This document shows positions 8,614-16,362 of a stretch of 27,256 nucleotides of DNA, in pieces. The number at the start of each line of letters is the position of its first letter. Position 1 is the first letter of the stretch. Location of the stretch: the IMG/VR virus record IMGVR_UViG_3300033156_000263, positions 1 to 27,256 of that record, one strand, 5' to 3'. The notes beneath the pieces are model-generated. The model had not been told where the DNA came from and ran no database searches. It worked only from the letters and a program-made list of their open reading frames with translations. The translations under genes and the position numbers were made by a program. Source of the DNA: a virus.

Positions 8614-8982
8614 TCACCTCGCTTTGACGCGGTAACGGAGAATCATGTAGCATTCCTGCGGTGTTTCGGGGTCGATAAAAGTCCCGTCTATGCTCATAGG
8701 TTCAACGAGCAACACCTCACCATTTGGAGCCGTAAATGGTGGTTGTAGTGCATTTTCGATTGTGTCTTTAAGTTCATTCAATCGTATTGTGTTGGGTAAG
8801 CTATCAACTGTGGCTGTATAAAACAAAATCCAGACCTGAGCGGTCTGGAGAATGTCTTTTGTATTTGCTTTTACTTGAATGACAATCCGTTCACCCGAAG
8901 TGTTTGAAAAATGCTTAAAAACAGGTGGGCCTATTCCGTTTAGCTTAGCGAAAAACGCACTTGCTATTTCATCGTGGATCAT
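8614..8982 (-). CDS. Tail terminator / tail completion protein
   Basis: This 122-residue protein starts at ATG 8982, overlapping the previous stop by 4 nt (ATGA), which implies translational coupling. The N-terminal MIHDEIASAFFAKLNGIG followed by beta strands (RIVIQVKANTKDILQTAQVWILFY) and a helix (RLNELKDTIENALQPPF) resembles the minor tail / tail-terminator fold (lambda gpU, SPP1 gp17 group). These proteins cap the finished tail tube and connect it to the head. The gene sits right after the HK97 gp10-like gene and before the tube protein, the usual position. The family call is by general pattern and order. Confidence 0.6.
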   Translation of the reverse strand: MIHDEIASAFFAKLNGIGPPVFKHFSNTSGERIVIQVKANTKDILQTAQVWILFYTATVDSLPNTIRLNELKDTIENALQPPFTAPNGEVLLVEPMSIDGTFIDPETPQECYMILRYRVKAR

Positions 8983-9401
8983 CCTTTCACCTTCTTCAAA
9001 GCCTGTGCCAGAGCTTCTGCGGTGGGTGAGTTTTCAAGAGCACCTGATAGGACTATAAATCCCTTTGCTTCCACGTATATGCCATATTCCATCCCCGCAA
9101 AGACCACAAGGGCGTAACCTTTTTCTGGTATCTTGTTCTGCACGAGTTTGATCACCACATCCTTGTTTTCCTGTGTAGGCTTGTTTCCAAATGAATCGAT
9201 TTCCTGTCCGTCCTTGAAGATCACATATCCAATACTGTTTCTCAGGTTTCCTGTTCTGTCTGTGTAATTTCCATTCTCTCTTGCCCAGTTAACTGCTTCC
9301 TGTCCGATTCTATGAAGCGTTGATATAATGTTTTCCTCACTTTGCTGAAGATAATTTCTGAGCTTTTTAATCAGTTCTTCAGGTGTTTTATTCCACGACA
9401 T
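8979..9401 (-). CDS. HK97 gp10-like neck/tail protein
   Basis: A 140-residue protein starts at ATG 9401 and overlaps the upstream gene by 14 nt. It shows the HK97 gp10 / Z-like pattern: an N-terminal helical region (LIKKLRNYLQQSEENII and RIGQEAVNWARENG), then DRTGNLRNSIGY, then hydrophobic strands containing GMEYGIYVEAKGFIVL, ending with a helix. The RTGNLR..I and YG.YVE features are the diagnostic part. These proteins act at the head-tail junction or in tail completion. Tight overlaps on both sides show it belongs to a coupled connector operon. Confidence 0.72.
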   Translation of the reverse strand: MSWNKTPEELIKKLRNYLQQSEENIISTLHRIGQEAVNWARENGNYTDRTGNLRNSIGYVIFKDGQEIDSFGNKPTQENKDVVIKLVQNKIPEKGYALVVFAGMEYGIYVEAKGFIVLSGALENSPTAEALAQALKKVKG

Positions 9402-9705
9402 GGAGGATCGCCTCTTTGTGTCTTTCGTATTCCTGGAATTCCACTACTCTGTACTGCTTGCCATCTACCTTCACAATTTGTCCCACGTCTACGCTGATGT
9501 CTTTCAGTGCGTCTCTGAGAAACAGTTTCCTGTAGCGATGCTTAAATGTACCGTCATCGTTGATTTCAATTTGCTCTGCAAGCCCACCCCTGGCGTACGG
9601 TTGAAAGTCTCTCAATTCAATTTCGTAGTTTTCCTCCGTCGTAGTCACAACTGGATTACCCCACTCATCAAACGTCTGCGTCTCTCGAACGATCGTGAGA
9701 GTCAT
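9388..9705 (-). CDS. Head closure / head-tail joining protein
   Basis: This 105-residue beta-rich protein starts at ATG 9705, directly abutting the upstream stop codon (TAAATG). It begins MTLTIVRETQTFDEWGNP and carries LRDFQPYARGG and, near the end, KVDGKQYRVVEFQEYERH. The last of these resembles the final strands of the head-tail joining / stopper family (HK97 gp9, SPP1 gp16 type), in which a short closing barrel carries a V-x-Gx-x-Y-x-V motif. It would seal the portal channel after packaging and dock the tail. Position immediately after the connector gene supports this. Confidence 0.62.
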   Translation of the reverse strand: MTLTIVRETQTFDEWGNPVVTTTEENYEIELRDFQPYARGGLAEQIEINDDGTFKHRYRKLFLRDALKDISVDVGQIVKVDGKQYRVVEFQEYERHKEAILHVVE

Positions 9706-9999
9706 TTAGATCACCTTCTGGTATCTCAATCTAATTTGCTGTGCAACTTTCAGGATCTGGTCTGGATTCACTTCCTCTACGATTTCACCCTGTTTATATG
9801 CGTTCCATTTGAGCGGGTGAGCAACGACATCTTCAAGGATATCGGCTTTTGCGAGCATGATATCATTTGGATTATTGGGATCAAAAGTATCATCGGGGGT
9901 AATTCCCTTTAATTCCAGATGGCTTCTGTATTCTGTGTCAGTCATTATCTTGTTGTCTTGATCTTTTAGAGCGGCCTTTAGAGCTTCGAGGTTTGTCAT
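9706..9999 (-). CDS. Head-tail connector (adaptor) protein
   Basis: The start is placed at ATG 9999, preceded by GAAGGTGAG at good spacing; a TTG at 10017 would add six residues. The protein has about 97 residues, mostly helical. It opens MTNLEALKAALKDQDNKIMTDTEYR and ends with a long C-terminal helix (PDQILKVAQQIRLRYQKV). This is consistent with the small adaptor proteins (HK97 gp6, SPP1 gp15 group) that form a ring under the portal. It overlaps the upstream small gene by about 62 nt and abuts the head closure gene. The call is by position and fold type rather than a diagnostic motif. Confidence 0.55.
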   Translation of the reverse strand: MTNLEALKAALKDQDNKIMTDTEYRSHLELKGITPDDTFDPNNPNDIMLAKADILEDVVAHPLKWNAYKQGEIVEEVNPDQILKVAQQIRLRYQKVI

Positions 10000-10126
10000 C
10001 TTTCTCACCTTCTTCAATTAATTCAAGATGAGGATTGTTTAAAACTTTATCCGTTTCTATGATCTCGCCAGGGTAATAATCTTTATGCTGAAAGGTCACG
10101 ATCATTCCTTTAACTTTATACTTCAA
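9938..10126 (-). CDS. Small basic-tailed protein after capsid gene, unknown
   Basis: A 62-residue protein starts at TTG 10126 behind GGAGGTG at about 7 nt spacing; ATG at residue 8 is the alternative. The first 40 residues form a short beta domain (YKVKGMIVTFQHKDYYPGEII). The last 22 are charged and probably disordered (KPRSSKGRSKRSRQQDND). Small genes between the capsid and connector genes are common in phages, but I recognise no family. It follows the capsid-gene terminator immediately, so it depends on read-through. Confidence 0.6.
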   Translation of the reverse strand: MKYKVKGMIVTFQHKDYYPGEIIETDKVLNNPHLELIEEGEKDDKPRSSKGRSKRSRQQDND

Positions 10127-10141
10127 GCTTTCACCTCCAAT

Positions 10142-10166
10142 AAAAAAAGGGGCACGAGGCCCCTTT
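10142..10166 (-). terminator. Terminator hairpin after major capsid gene
   Basis: The stem AAAGGGGC / GCCCC TTT (arms 10146-10153 and 10159-10166) with a 5-nt loop is followed on the minus strand by seven T. It lies 6 nt beyond the capsid stop codon and just before the ribosome site of the next gene. Partial termination here would raise capsid mRNA relative to downstream connector and tail genes. Confidence 0.85.
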
Positions 10167-10172
10167 CAATTA

Positions 10173-11159
10173 TCAAGCAAGAACAGTTGCTATGAATATT
10201 TCATTGACACCCGGAAGAGCAATCAAAGAAGTTGCTGAGCCAGTTGTTATAACCCGCGGTGGTCTTTCCTCTTCAACGACTTGGACGTATATACCATTTT
10301 CTGTTCTTACTACGCCTTTTCCAAGAACGCCTTCTTCCGTTGGACCCATGAGAGCATATCCGATATTAGAACCAACCCAGACCATTTTGTTAGATGGCCA
10401 GAAGTAAGCTTTTGAACCATCAGAAGCTCTGTAGTAGTCCTTATCTACTGCAAGTTTTGGAAGACCAAGCTGTATCAAGAGATTGTTTATCATTTCAAGG
10501 GTTACAAACTGTCCTGAACCGTCATCACCGTGAATTGCTTTTCTGACATTCACATTCTGTACGAGGTAGTTCAAGATCTCTTTTGAGATTATTCCGCCTT
10601 CTGGCACAAAATCCAGTGCGTTATACCAATCGATCATGTCCTGGATTGGGTTTGAATTTGTGGTGTCGCTCCAAAGAGTTGCTGGTGTTTTCTGATTATC
10701 AGCGGGCACTCCATAGTCAACAGTGAATTCGACGTTTCCAGTTGCAGCAAGTTGTCCGGTTGTGAGAACATCAGCTCTCATTTTTTCTATTTTCACTCTT
10801 ACTGAGTCGTAGACATATCCAACGTCATTAAACAGTTCAGCGACAATAGGTTCGTCTGTTTTGTATTTCTTGGCCGCGATGAGAAGTTTCCCATCGAGCC
10901 TTCTGTGGATTCTGATAGGTTTGAGTTCTTCAATGAATTTCTTGATTCCGTCTCTACCGACGTATTTACCATCTGCACCAAATGCTACAAAATCAGCAGC
11001 AACGGGATCCGCGAAGTCGCCTACTATATGTTCGTATTCCAAATTTTCAATGGGCTTGAAAGGCAAAATCCCTTCCAAAGTGAATTGCCTTGTTGGTCTT
11101 TGTTTAAGATATGCGATTGTTGCCTTTCCTTCTAAAAAATCAGCTAAGGTTACAGCCAT
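10173..11159 (-). CDS. Major capsid protein (lambda gpE family)
   Basis: This 328-residue protein starts at ATG 11159 after AAAGGAGGAAT. It shows the pattern of the lambda gpE-like capsid family (Phage major capsid protein E): an N-terminal LADFLEGKATIAYLKQRP segment, the FTVDYGVPAD-type stretch near the middle before a W-rich segment (TLWSDTTNSNPIQDMIDWYN), and the C-terminal TGSATSLIALPGVNEIFIATVL. The length is typical of the family (about 330-350). It is preceded by a decoration protein and a scaffold and followed by a strong terminator. That is the standard order for this capsid type, in which trimers of the decoration protein lock the expanded shell. Confidence 0.9.
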   Translation of the reverse strand: MAVTLADFLEGKATIAYLKQRPTRQFTLEGILPFKPIENLEYEHIVGDFADPVAADFVAFGADGKYVGRDGIKKFIEELKPIRIHRRLDGKLLIAAKKYKTDEPIVAELFNDVGYVYDSVRVKIEKMRADVLTTGQLAATGNVEFTVDYGVPADNQKTPATLWSDTTNSNPIQDMIDWYNALDFVPEGGIISKEILNYLVQNVNVRKAIHGDDGSGQFVTLEMINNLLIQLGLPKLAVDKDYYRASDGSKAYFWPSNKMVWVGSNIGYALMGPTEEGVLGKGVVRTENGIYVQVVEEERPPRVITTGSATSLIALPGVNEIFIATVLA

Positions 11160-11187
11160 TATTTATTCCTCCTTTCACTTAATCAAA

Positions 11188-11526
11188 TCATTGGAAATAA
11201 ATAAGTGGAAGATCTGCTTCGCATGCAGCATCGTAGCCTATAAGTTTTGATTTATCGACAAAACCGTGAATAACTATTGCAGCTGGTTGATCCCCGTTGT
11301 TAAGGTCAACATTTTCGAGCAATATTCCAACAGCAACTTCAGATCCATCAGAGTTTGAATCGTTGTATGGTACCGCTTTCCCGCTTGAAGTTACAATTCC
11401 AACCACAGTACCAGCTTTTGCATATTTATCCGTTGACCATGCAGTTGAGTCCAAAGTCACTGTCTTCGCTACATAGTGATTATTTAAAAGAAATTCAGGT
11501 GTGCTGCTTACTTCTATAATAGGCAT
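11188..11526 (-). CDS. Head decoration protein (lambda gpD-like)
   Basis: A 112-residue beta-rich protein starts at ATG 11526 after AAAGGAGGTAG. The central part is characteristic of the HDPD/gpD family: AGTVVGIVTSSGKAVPYN, then VAVGILLENVDLNNGDQ and AAIVIHGFVDKSKL, a G-x-V-hG-x-V spacing seen in capsid-stabilising proteins. These bind as trimers on the expanded capsid surface. It lies directly before the gpE-type capsid gene, the usual gpD-gpE order. The well-spaced ribosome site fits high expression. Confidence 0.85.
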   Translation of the reverse strand: MPIIEVSSTPEFLLNNHYVAKTVTLDSTAWSTDKYAKAGTVVGIVTSSGKAVPYNDSNSDGSEVAVGILLENVDLNNGDQPAAIVIHGFVDKSKLIGYDAACEADLPLIYFQ

Positions 11527-11542
11527 AGATTTCTACCTCCTT

Positions 11543-12232
11543 TTACCAAGGTTTTTTATATTCGCCTTGTGGTTCAATATATCGTTTTACTTCATTTTCA
11601 AGAGAGTTTTCACTTGTAGAACTCACACGATTTTTCATCACCACGTTGCTCGTTGCTTTGAGATCCTCGATCTTCTTTTGAACATACGAATCAACTAATC
11701 TGCTAAGCTCTTCAACTGCACTATCAATTTGTTCGGGATCATTCACAGAAACAAATTTCTTGAATTCCAGCGGCAGCCGCTTTTCATTTAACTTAGCAGT
11801 CAGTAACACGTCGATTCTTTCCTGCTGGAGCCTTGCAAGTTGTTCTTCAAGTTCTTGTTGTTTTGCTTCGTATAGTTCTTTCCATTTTCCTTCTGCTTCA
11901 AGTTGTTTGAGTTCAGCCTCCTTCTTGAGCTGTTCTTCGATCTGTTTACGCAGATTCTTTTCTCTCGTCTTCAATGCTTTCTGTATCTTTGAGTCCATAT
12001 AGCTCTGATACTTTTTCTGAAGTTCTGGGTCAAGAGTTGCAAAGAATTCTTCAAAGTTTCCTTCATCTAAAGCTTTAATCAGGTTCTCAAACTCCTCCTG
12101 CGTCAAAAGTCCATCACTGTCGTTTTCAATCTCAGTTGTTGTGTTAACTCCTCCTTGAGGATTTTCAGGTTCGTTGATATCCCCCTCCATAGGAAGTTGG
12201 TTATCAACGCCCCTATCCTTTTCTTCTGCCAT
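11543..12232 (-). CDS. Capsid scaffolding protein
   Basis: This 229-residue protein starts at ATG 12232 behind AAAGGAGGTAAG. The N-terminus (about 1-35) is polar and disordered. Residues about 65-185 are nearly all coiled coil rich in K, E, Q and L (TREKNLRKQIEEQLKKEAEL). The C-terminus has a short basic segment (IEPQGEYKKPW) that could bind capsid subunits. This composition, length and position between the minor head gene and the decoration/capsid pair match phage scaffolding proteins of the gp20 type. No protease motif is visible, so the scaffold probably leaves the prohead or is cleaved by another factor. Confidence 0.8.
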   Translation of the reverse strand: MAEEKDRGVDNQLPMEGDINEPENPQGGVNTTTEIENDSDGLLTQEEFENLIKALDEGNFEEFFATLDPELQKKYQSYMDSKIQKALKTREKNLRKQIEEQLKKEAELKQLEAEGKWKELYEAKQQELEEQLARLQQERIDVLLTAKLNEKRLPLEFKKFVSVNDPEQIDSAVEELSRLVDSYVQKKIEDLKATSNVVMKNRVSSTSENSLENEVKRYIEPQGEYKKPW

Positions 12233-12249
12233 GCCGTCTTACCTCCTTT

Positions 12250-12417
12250 TCAACTTTTTTTAGCTTTTTTCTTTCGTGCACGTTGAGCCATTTCAATACA
12301 CTTTGCTTTTCCGTATTTTTTAACGCAGATGCTCCAAGCAATTCGATTTGCCGCATCTTCTGAGTATCCTCTTTTTATAAGCTCTGCAACAAGTTTCTTC
12401 CAGCCGATGTGTGCCAT
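12250..12417 (-). CDS. Small basic helical protein in head operon (55 residues)
   Basis: This short gene starts at ATG 12417, sharing one base with the previous stop (TGATG), and ends just before the scaffold ribosome site. The product has 55 residues: MAHIGWKKLVAELIKRGYSE, then ANRIAWSICVKKYGKAK, ending in a run of lysines and arginines. The pattern of two helices with GYSxxxAxxIAW and KYGK recurs in small phage proteins found near head genes, from general memory. Its function is unknown, and the basic tail suggests nucleic-acid contact. The tight coupling on one side and the absence of any other frame in this gap support it as real. Confidence 0.75.
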   Translation of the reverse strand: MAHIGWKKLVAELIKRGYSEDAANRIAWSICVKKYGKAKCIEMAQRARKKKAKKS

Positions 12418-13358
12418 CAGCCCGTCACCTCCTCGAGGTCAGCAAGAACTGTAGTCAGATAGCAGAGACAGTGCGGATGTGCAGGCATGCCACCGAAAGG
12501 CACCGCATCAGGCGGATAAACCCCCGGTCCTAAACCTACAGGATTTGCCCTTGCAAGTTCATCGCAGATGTCCTTTTTTGGATGACTTTTTGAAAGATTC
12601 CATTTAATTCCCTTCACAAAAGGTAGCTGCTTTGCCTGATTCACATACGTGACTCGCCAGGCTCTCTGAATCTCTGTTCTTGCTACCCTCATTGCGTTGT
12701 ATTTCTGTCTCTTCTTGATGTATTTCTCCACTTTTTTAGCTATGGTTTCAGGGGCTGCGTTTTTAAGCTGTTTTTGAAGCCAAACAGGAATTTCTACTGG
12801 TTGCTGTTCGGCCGTTTTCAGGATCTGATCTCTGAGGTTTCTTGCACTCATGCCGGTCTGGAGTGATAGCATAACCTGCTTCTCTATATCTTTTGCTGTT
12901 TGTTTTGCAAGTTTCCAGATTCTGTCAGATAGTTTCAATCCGTCTTCCGCATAGTACTTCCATATGTCGAAAGTTGCACGTTTCACCAGAGATACATGAA
13001 CCAGCCATCTGCCTGCAGTTCTTTTCAGGATCCTCTTTTTGTGCTCGTCCAGTAAGTACTCTGTGTTTTTGTATCTGAACCGTTTTGGAAGCTGCTTTCT
13101 AAGCTCTTCGAACCACACCTCATACACCTTTTCATCTACCGCTTCGAAGACACTTTGAAGCCCTTTCTCGTAGTTTTTTAGCCACTGTCTCACATATGAG
13201 ATGAGTCTTTTTTTAAAGCTTTTTGGAATCGTGTAGTCACGAAAGCCTGTGCTTCTGATCAACTCAAGTACATTTCGAAGGAACGGCGCCATTATGTGTT
13301 TGTTGTAGTACTGCTCAAATTCCTTCATCAACCGAATATCTTCACGCCTGCGCATCAT
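12417..13358 (-). CDS. Minor head / head morphogenesis protein (SPP1 gp7 / Mu gpF family)
   Basis: A 313-residue protein starts at ATG 13358, overlapping the portal stop by 4 nt; a second ATG follows at 13355. The first 200 residues are basic and helical. The C-terminal 110 residues carry the family signature: YNAMRVARTEIQRAWR, then KGIKWNLSKSHPKKDICDELA, then PPDAVPFGGMPAHPHCLCYLTTV. The conserved H-P-K-D-x-C and P-x-H-x-x-C-x-C residues define the gp7 / Mu gpF head morphogenesis domain. The protein sits inside the capsid near the portal and is thought to help DNA delivery or portal incorporation. The place between portal and scaffold is standard. Confidence 0.9.
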   Translation of the reverse strand: MMRRREDIRLMKEFEQYYNKHIMAPFLRNVLELIRSTGFRDYTIPKSFKKRLISYVRQWLKNYEKGLQSVFEAVDEKVYEVWFEELRKQLPKRFRYKNTEYLLDEHKKRILKRTAGRWLVHVSLVKRATFDIWKYYAEDGLKLSDRIWKLAKQTAKDIEKQVMLSLQTGMSARNLRDQILKTAEQQPVEIPVWLQKQLKNAAPETIAKKVEKYIKKRQKYNAMRVARTEIQRAWRVTYVNQAKQLPFVKGIKWNLSKSHPKKDICDELARANPVGLGPGVYPPDAVPFGGMPAHPHCLCYLTTVLADLEEVTG

Positions 13359-14539
13359 GCCTCACCAGCTTCTTGCTGAAACTGCTTCTCATAGATATCC
13401 TCGGCTTGCAGGTTTTGAAGGATTTGATCAGGGTCTTCTTCGAACACCTTCGCAACATGCTTGACGGCTGTTCTCAGATCAAGCAGACCGGCAGAGTACG
13501 TGGTAATGGTTGCGTCAAGCATGTCTTTCGTATTGAATGGAAGTATCGGATCGAACAGGATTTCAACTGTGTCTTTTACACCGAGCATTTCAAAGGCGTA
13601 CTTAAAGGCTCGTATCAGCGCTGTTTTGTAATTTGTTCTGTATCTTTGCATCAGGCTTTCAAGTCCGGTCAGTTTCAAGGAAATGGCATATCCTGAAACT
13701 GCAGCACCTTCGATGAGTTTTATCAGCAGGATCTCTGGATATTCGTGCTCTACCTGTTCGATGAGTTTGTCACGTTCTTCGCACATGACCTTCAAGACGT
13801 TGCCCTGCATCTCAAGGAATTGCAACCGGCCACCTTCCGGAACCTGAGCGTATTTGATTTCGCCTTCTGCTCTGTTTTCGAATTTCTCTGCCATCTGGGT
13901 TGTATCAAGTGCTGCATTTCCCCAAAGAAGTGGATCTACATGCAGTCTGCTAATATTACGTGTCCCTGCGTAGTATTCATTTATCAGGTCAAGCTTGTCA
14001 ATGAGTCCTTCAATTCTCGAAACGGGCCGACTTGCAGATTTCAACCCCCACACTTCCACCACAGGAACAAAGCCAAGCACATTTGGAACGGTCTTTTCCG
14101 TGTCATTCTGAACGATTGTGATCTCATCAAGTGTGTATACCTTGCGTAGAAAGGTTTCTCCTTCTCCTGACTCAAGGACAACTCTTGTTATGTTGCCTCC
14201 TGCATCGTAGTTAACTTCCTGCACGTCTTCAACACTCAAAGCCGTGAAGTATATCTTGTCTTCCTGCCTCACCACATCAATCCACGCTACTCCGTCAAGC
14301 AGGATGTAGAGCAAGAGTTCCTCTTTGAAGTAATCAAAGTCGTTCATTTCGATGATTTTCTCGGCTGTTTTAGAAAGTATCTGCATTCCACGGCTTATCA
14401 GAGCGATATCAAGTTCGATGATGTTCTGCACGGGGTTGTAGATCTGTTTGACGTCTTTGTTCAGTCTTCTGATCTTCCTGTATTCATCGTCGTAAGCTGT
14501 GTTTTCGTAAAGCTTCCAGAATTCTATTCGTCTCTGCAT
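13355..14539 (-). CDS. Portal protein
   Basis: This 394-residue protein starts at ATG 14539 after GAGGTGGT, 1 nt beyond the terminase stop. It lies between the terminase large subunit and the gp7-like gene. The sequence fits a portal of the SPP1 gp6 type on the small side: an N-terminal stem (DDEYRKIRRLNKDVKQIYNP), wing strands (GVAWIDVVRQEDKIYFTALS), a clip-like block (TVPNVLGFVPVVEVWG), then RIEGLIDKLDLINEYYAGTRN and the long crown helices. The VSGYAISLKLTGLESLMQRYR segment resembles the S-G-x-A-L-x motif in portals. It forms the dodecameric DNA channel at one capsid vertex. A short acidic C-terminus follows. Confidence 0.85.
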   Translation of the reverse strand: MQRRIEFWKLYENTAYDDEYRKIRRLNKDVKQIYNPVQNIIELDIALISRGMQILSKTAEKIIEMNDFDYFKEELLLYILLDGVAWIDVVRQEDKIYFTALSVEDVQEVNYDAGGNITRVVLESGEGETFLRKVYTLDEITIVQNDTEKTVPNVLGFVPVVEVWGLKSASRPVSRIEGLIDKLDLINEYYAGTRNISRLHVDPLLWGNAALDTTQMAEKFENRAEGEIKYAQVPEGGRLQFLEMQGNVLKVMCEERDKLIEQVEHEYPEILLIKLIEGAAVSGYAISLKLTGLESLMQRYRTNYKTALIRAFKYAFEMLGVKDTVEILFDPILPFNTKDMLDATITTYSAGLLDLRTAVKHVAKVFEEDPDQILQNLQAEDIYEKQFQQEAGEA

Positions 14540-14540
14540 T

Positions 14541-15806
14541 TTACCACCTCACAGTAGTAAACTGAACCTGATTTTGCTTTCTCATTCCCCACACGGCCAG
14601 TGCCAGTGCTATAACGCAGTCGTCGTGATAACCGTATCTTGCTTCGAGTCTCAGTGTACCTGTAGGCCTGATTTCGTACTCGAAAAAGCGCAATTCGTCT
14701 ATAAGTTCTGGAATCCTGGGTATCTCAATTTCCCGGTTCTCCAGTTTGGCTCGGAGAGTGTCAATGAGCTGTTGCTTTGTTTGTGTGTTAAATTTGAAAG
14801 GTTCGAGGTATACTCCCTTTTCTCTCAACGCTTCCCAAATCGGATCTCCCACACCTGTTGCGTCTATGTAGCCTTGTGCATTGTATTTTTGTTTGACCTG
14901 TGCAACTCGTTCCACGATGTAACTCCACGGCCTTCTGTTGAACCGCTCAAAGTACACCAACCGACCTGTTTCATCCAAGACGATGATGACCGTCCAGTCC
15001 TCGTACTTCGCTACGTCTACGCCCATGAGGTATCTTTGATTTGCGGTTGGTTCGATTGGCACTGTGTAGTCTTCTATCGCATCTTCTATGATTCTCCACG
15101 GGAATACAACATCTTGCTCATCTACAAACTCAGCGAGGTATTCCACTCGCCAGCGCAGAGAAGTTTCTCCATACTCCTGCTTTTTCGTTTCCAAGAATTC
15201 GTGAGAGATGTACGGATTCGCTGAGGACGGGAATTGAAATGAGACATATCCAGGAACCTTTTCTTTGCCTTTTACCCAGCTTTCCCAAAAGTGATTCTTG
15301 CCGTATGGAGTGGAAATCTTTATCATTTGTCCGTTGTAGTCTGCGAGCATCGGCTCAATGACTTCGTAGACTGCTTCGTCTTTGATAAATGCTGCTTCGT
15401 CCAAAATCACTCTGTGGGCTTTTCTACCACGTAAGTTGTGATATTTATCAGCAGATCTTGCGTGTATCTCTGAACCATGCAGGAATTTCAGTATCGGATA
15501 TGGAGAATATTTGACTTTTTCTATCAGTCCTTGCCATGGTGATTTGCTCAAGAATTTGAGCATTGTTTCAAAGATAACCGTTGCTTGGTCATATGTAGGT
15601 GCGATGATGAACTGTATCGTGTTTGGGTGTTTGAACGCAAAAAATAAAGAGGCTATTGCCATAGCCTCTGATTTTCCAAATCTTCTTCCTGCTGCGATGG
15701 TGATTGTTTGACCTTTTGCCCGTAGTATCTCTTTTTGCGCTTCATGTGCTTTCCATCCGAAAAATTTCTCAGCAAACAGAACGGGATCATTCTTCCACGT
15801 TCTCAT
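14541..15806 (-). CDS. Terminase large subunit
   Basis: The start is placed at ATG 15806, preceded by AAGGAG at about 10 nt. The frame is open to 15860 (TTG), but that start has a poorer ribosome site and would overlap the small subunit by 74 nt. The product has about 421 residues. The ATPase domain has Walker A AAGRRFGKSEA (near residue 40), Walker B VILDEAA with the catalytic glutamate, and the coupling motif ISTPYGKNHFW. The nuclease domain shows YLMGVDVAKYEDWT (first metal aspartate), YIDATGVGDP and a C-terminal YGYHDDCVIALALA with paired aspartates, the RNase H-like set. It packages DNA into proheads through the portal, whose gene follows at once. Confidence 0.95.
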   Translation of the reverse strand: MRTWKNDPVLFAEKFFGWKAHEAQKEILRAKGQTITIAAGRRFGKSEAMAIASLFFAFKHPNTIQFIIAPTYDQATVIFETMLKFLSKSPWQGLIEKVKYSPYPILKFLHGSEIHARSADKYHNLRGRKAHRVILDEAAFIKDEAVYEVIEPMLADYNGQMIKISTPYGKNHFWESWVKGKEKVPGYVSFQFPSSANPYISHEFLETKKQEYGETSLRWRVEYLAEFVDEQDVVFPWRIIEDAIEDYTVPIEPTANQRYLMGVDVAKYEDWTVIIVLDETGRLVYFERFNRRPWSYIVERVAQVKQKYNAQGYIDATGVGDPIWEALREKGVYLEPFKFNTQTKQQLIDTLRAKLENREIEIPRIPELIDELRFFEYEIRPTGTLRLEARYGYHDDCVIALALAVWGMRKQNQVQFTTVRW

Positions 15807-16287
15807 CCTCCCACATCTCCTTGAGTAAGTTGAGAAGCTCGTCCTTCGCCGTTGTGCCAAGCTTTTCCATTTTCATCTTCATTGCACGTATTGCTTCCCT
15901 TGCAGCATTTGCCCATGTTGAATTCCACACTTCTACAGATCGTGCTCTTGTGGCTTCTTTGATCCTCTCAAACGCCAGTCTTCTCAATTCTTTCGATTCA
16001 CGCATAATGGAGTCGAGTTCTTGAATCTCGTCTATCTCTTCTTCGACAAACTTTTTCATTCTTTCCTCGGGCTTATCAGCTTTCTGGCTGATGTATCGCT
16101 TTCGGACTTCTTCTTTGATGTTGAAGTGCTTTTCCATGTGGTTCTTTATTGCCTTGTCCGAAACTTTGAAACCATACTGTTTTAACAACCATTTTGACAA
16201 AGCATGTGCTGACATTCCTTCGTGATATTTTTGCTCGATCAGATCCCTGTAATCGGAGTTGCATATTTTGCATCTCGGCTCGTACAT
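15787..16287 (-). CDS. Terminase small subunit candidate (zinc-finger/HTH protein)
   Basis: This 166-residue protein starts at ATG 16287 after GGTGGTGAT and overlaps the large subunit by 20 nt. The N-terminus carries CKIC (residues 6-9) followed by a helix-turn-helix-like region (IEQKYHEGMSAHALSKWLLK, then KVSDKAIKNHMEKH). The middle and C-terminal parts are helical and highly charged, suited to forming a ring. Phage small terminases have an N-terminal DNA-binding domain and a helical oligomerisation domain and precede the large subunit, as here. The 71-bp gap in front of the gene holds repeats that could be its target. A regulator unrelated to packaging is the alternative. Confidence 0.72.
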   Translation of the reverse strand: MYEPRCKICNSDYRDLIEQKYHEGMSAHALSKWLLKQYGFKVSDKAIKNHMEKHFNIKEEVRKRYISQKADKPEERMKKFVEEEIDEIQELDSIMRESKELRRLAFERIKEATRARSVEVWNSTWANAAREAIRAMKMKMEKLGTTAKDELLNLLKEMWEDENVEE

Positions 16288-16302
16288 TTACATCACCACC
16301 TT

Positions 16303-16362
16303 GAAGGTTCGAAGGTTCGGAGGTTGTCCTGAAAATTTGAACCTTCGAAGGTTCCAACCTAC
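16303..16362. repeat. 8-bp repeat block, candidate packaging (cos/pac) or operator site
   Basis: In the gap between the coiled-coil gene and the small terminase, GAAGGTTC occurs at 16303-16310, 16311-16318 and 16347-16354, with a degenerate GGAGGTTG at 16319-16326. An inverted copy GAACCTTC sits at 16339-16346, making a perfect 16-bp palindrome with the third unit, and CAACCTAC follows as an inverse of the degenerate unit. The repeats are phased at exactly 8 bp. The region is non-coding except for the preceding gene's final codon. Repeats next to the small terminase gene are typical of its binding sites. Confidence 0.7.

Noticed and set aside
9400-9912. Plus-strand open frame of 170 codons across connector genes
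   Set aside because: It lies opposite three well-supported, tightly coupled minus-strand genes, has no ribosome site and reads as cysteine- and phenylalanine-rich antisense sequence. The same applies to other plus-strand frames such as 14574-15224 and 13745-14149.
15807-15860. Longer terminase large subunit starting at TTG 15860
   Set aside because: It would overlap the small subunit by 74 nt and has a weaker ribosome site than ATG 15806; the extra residues are low-complexity basic.
16303-16362. GAAGGTTC repeats as a terminator
   Set aside because: The 16-bp palindrome has no T run on either strand, and direct repeats predominate.
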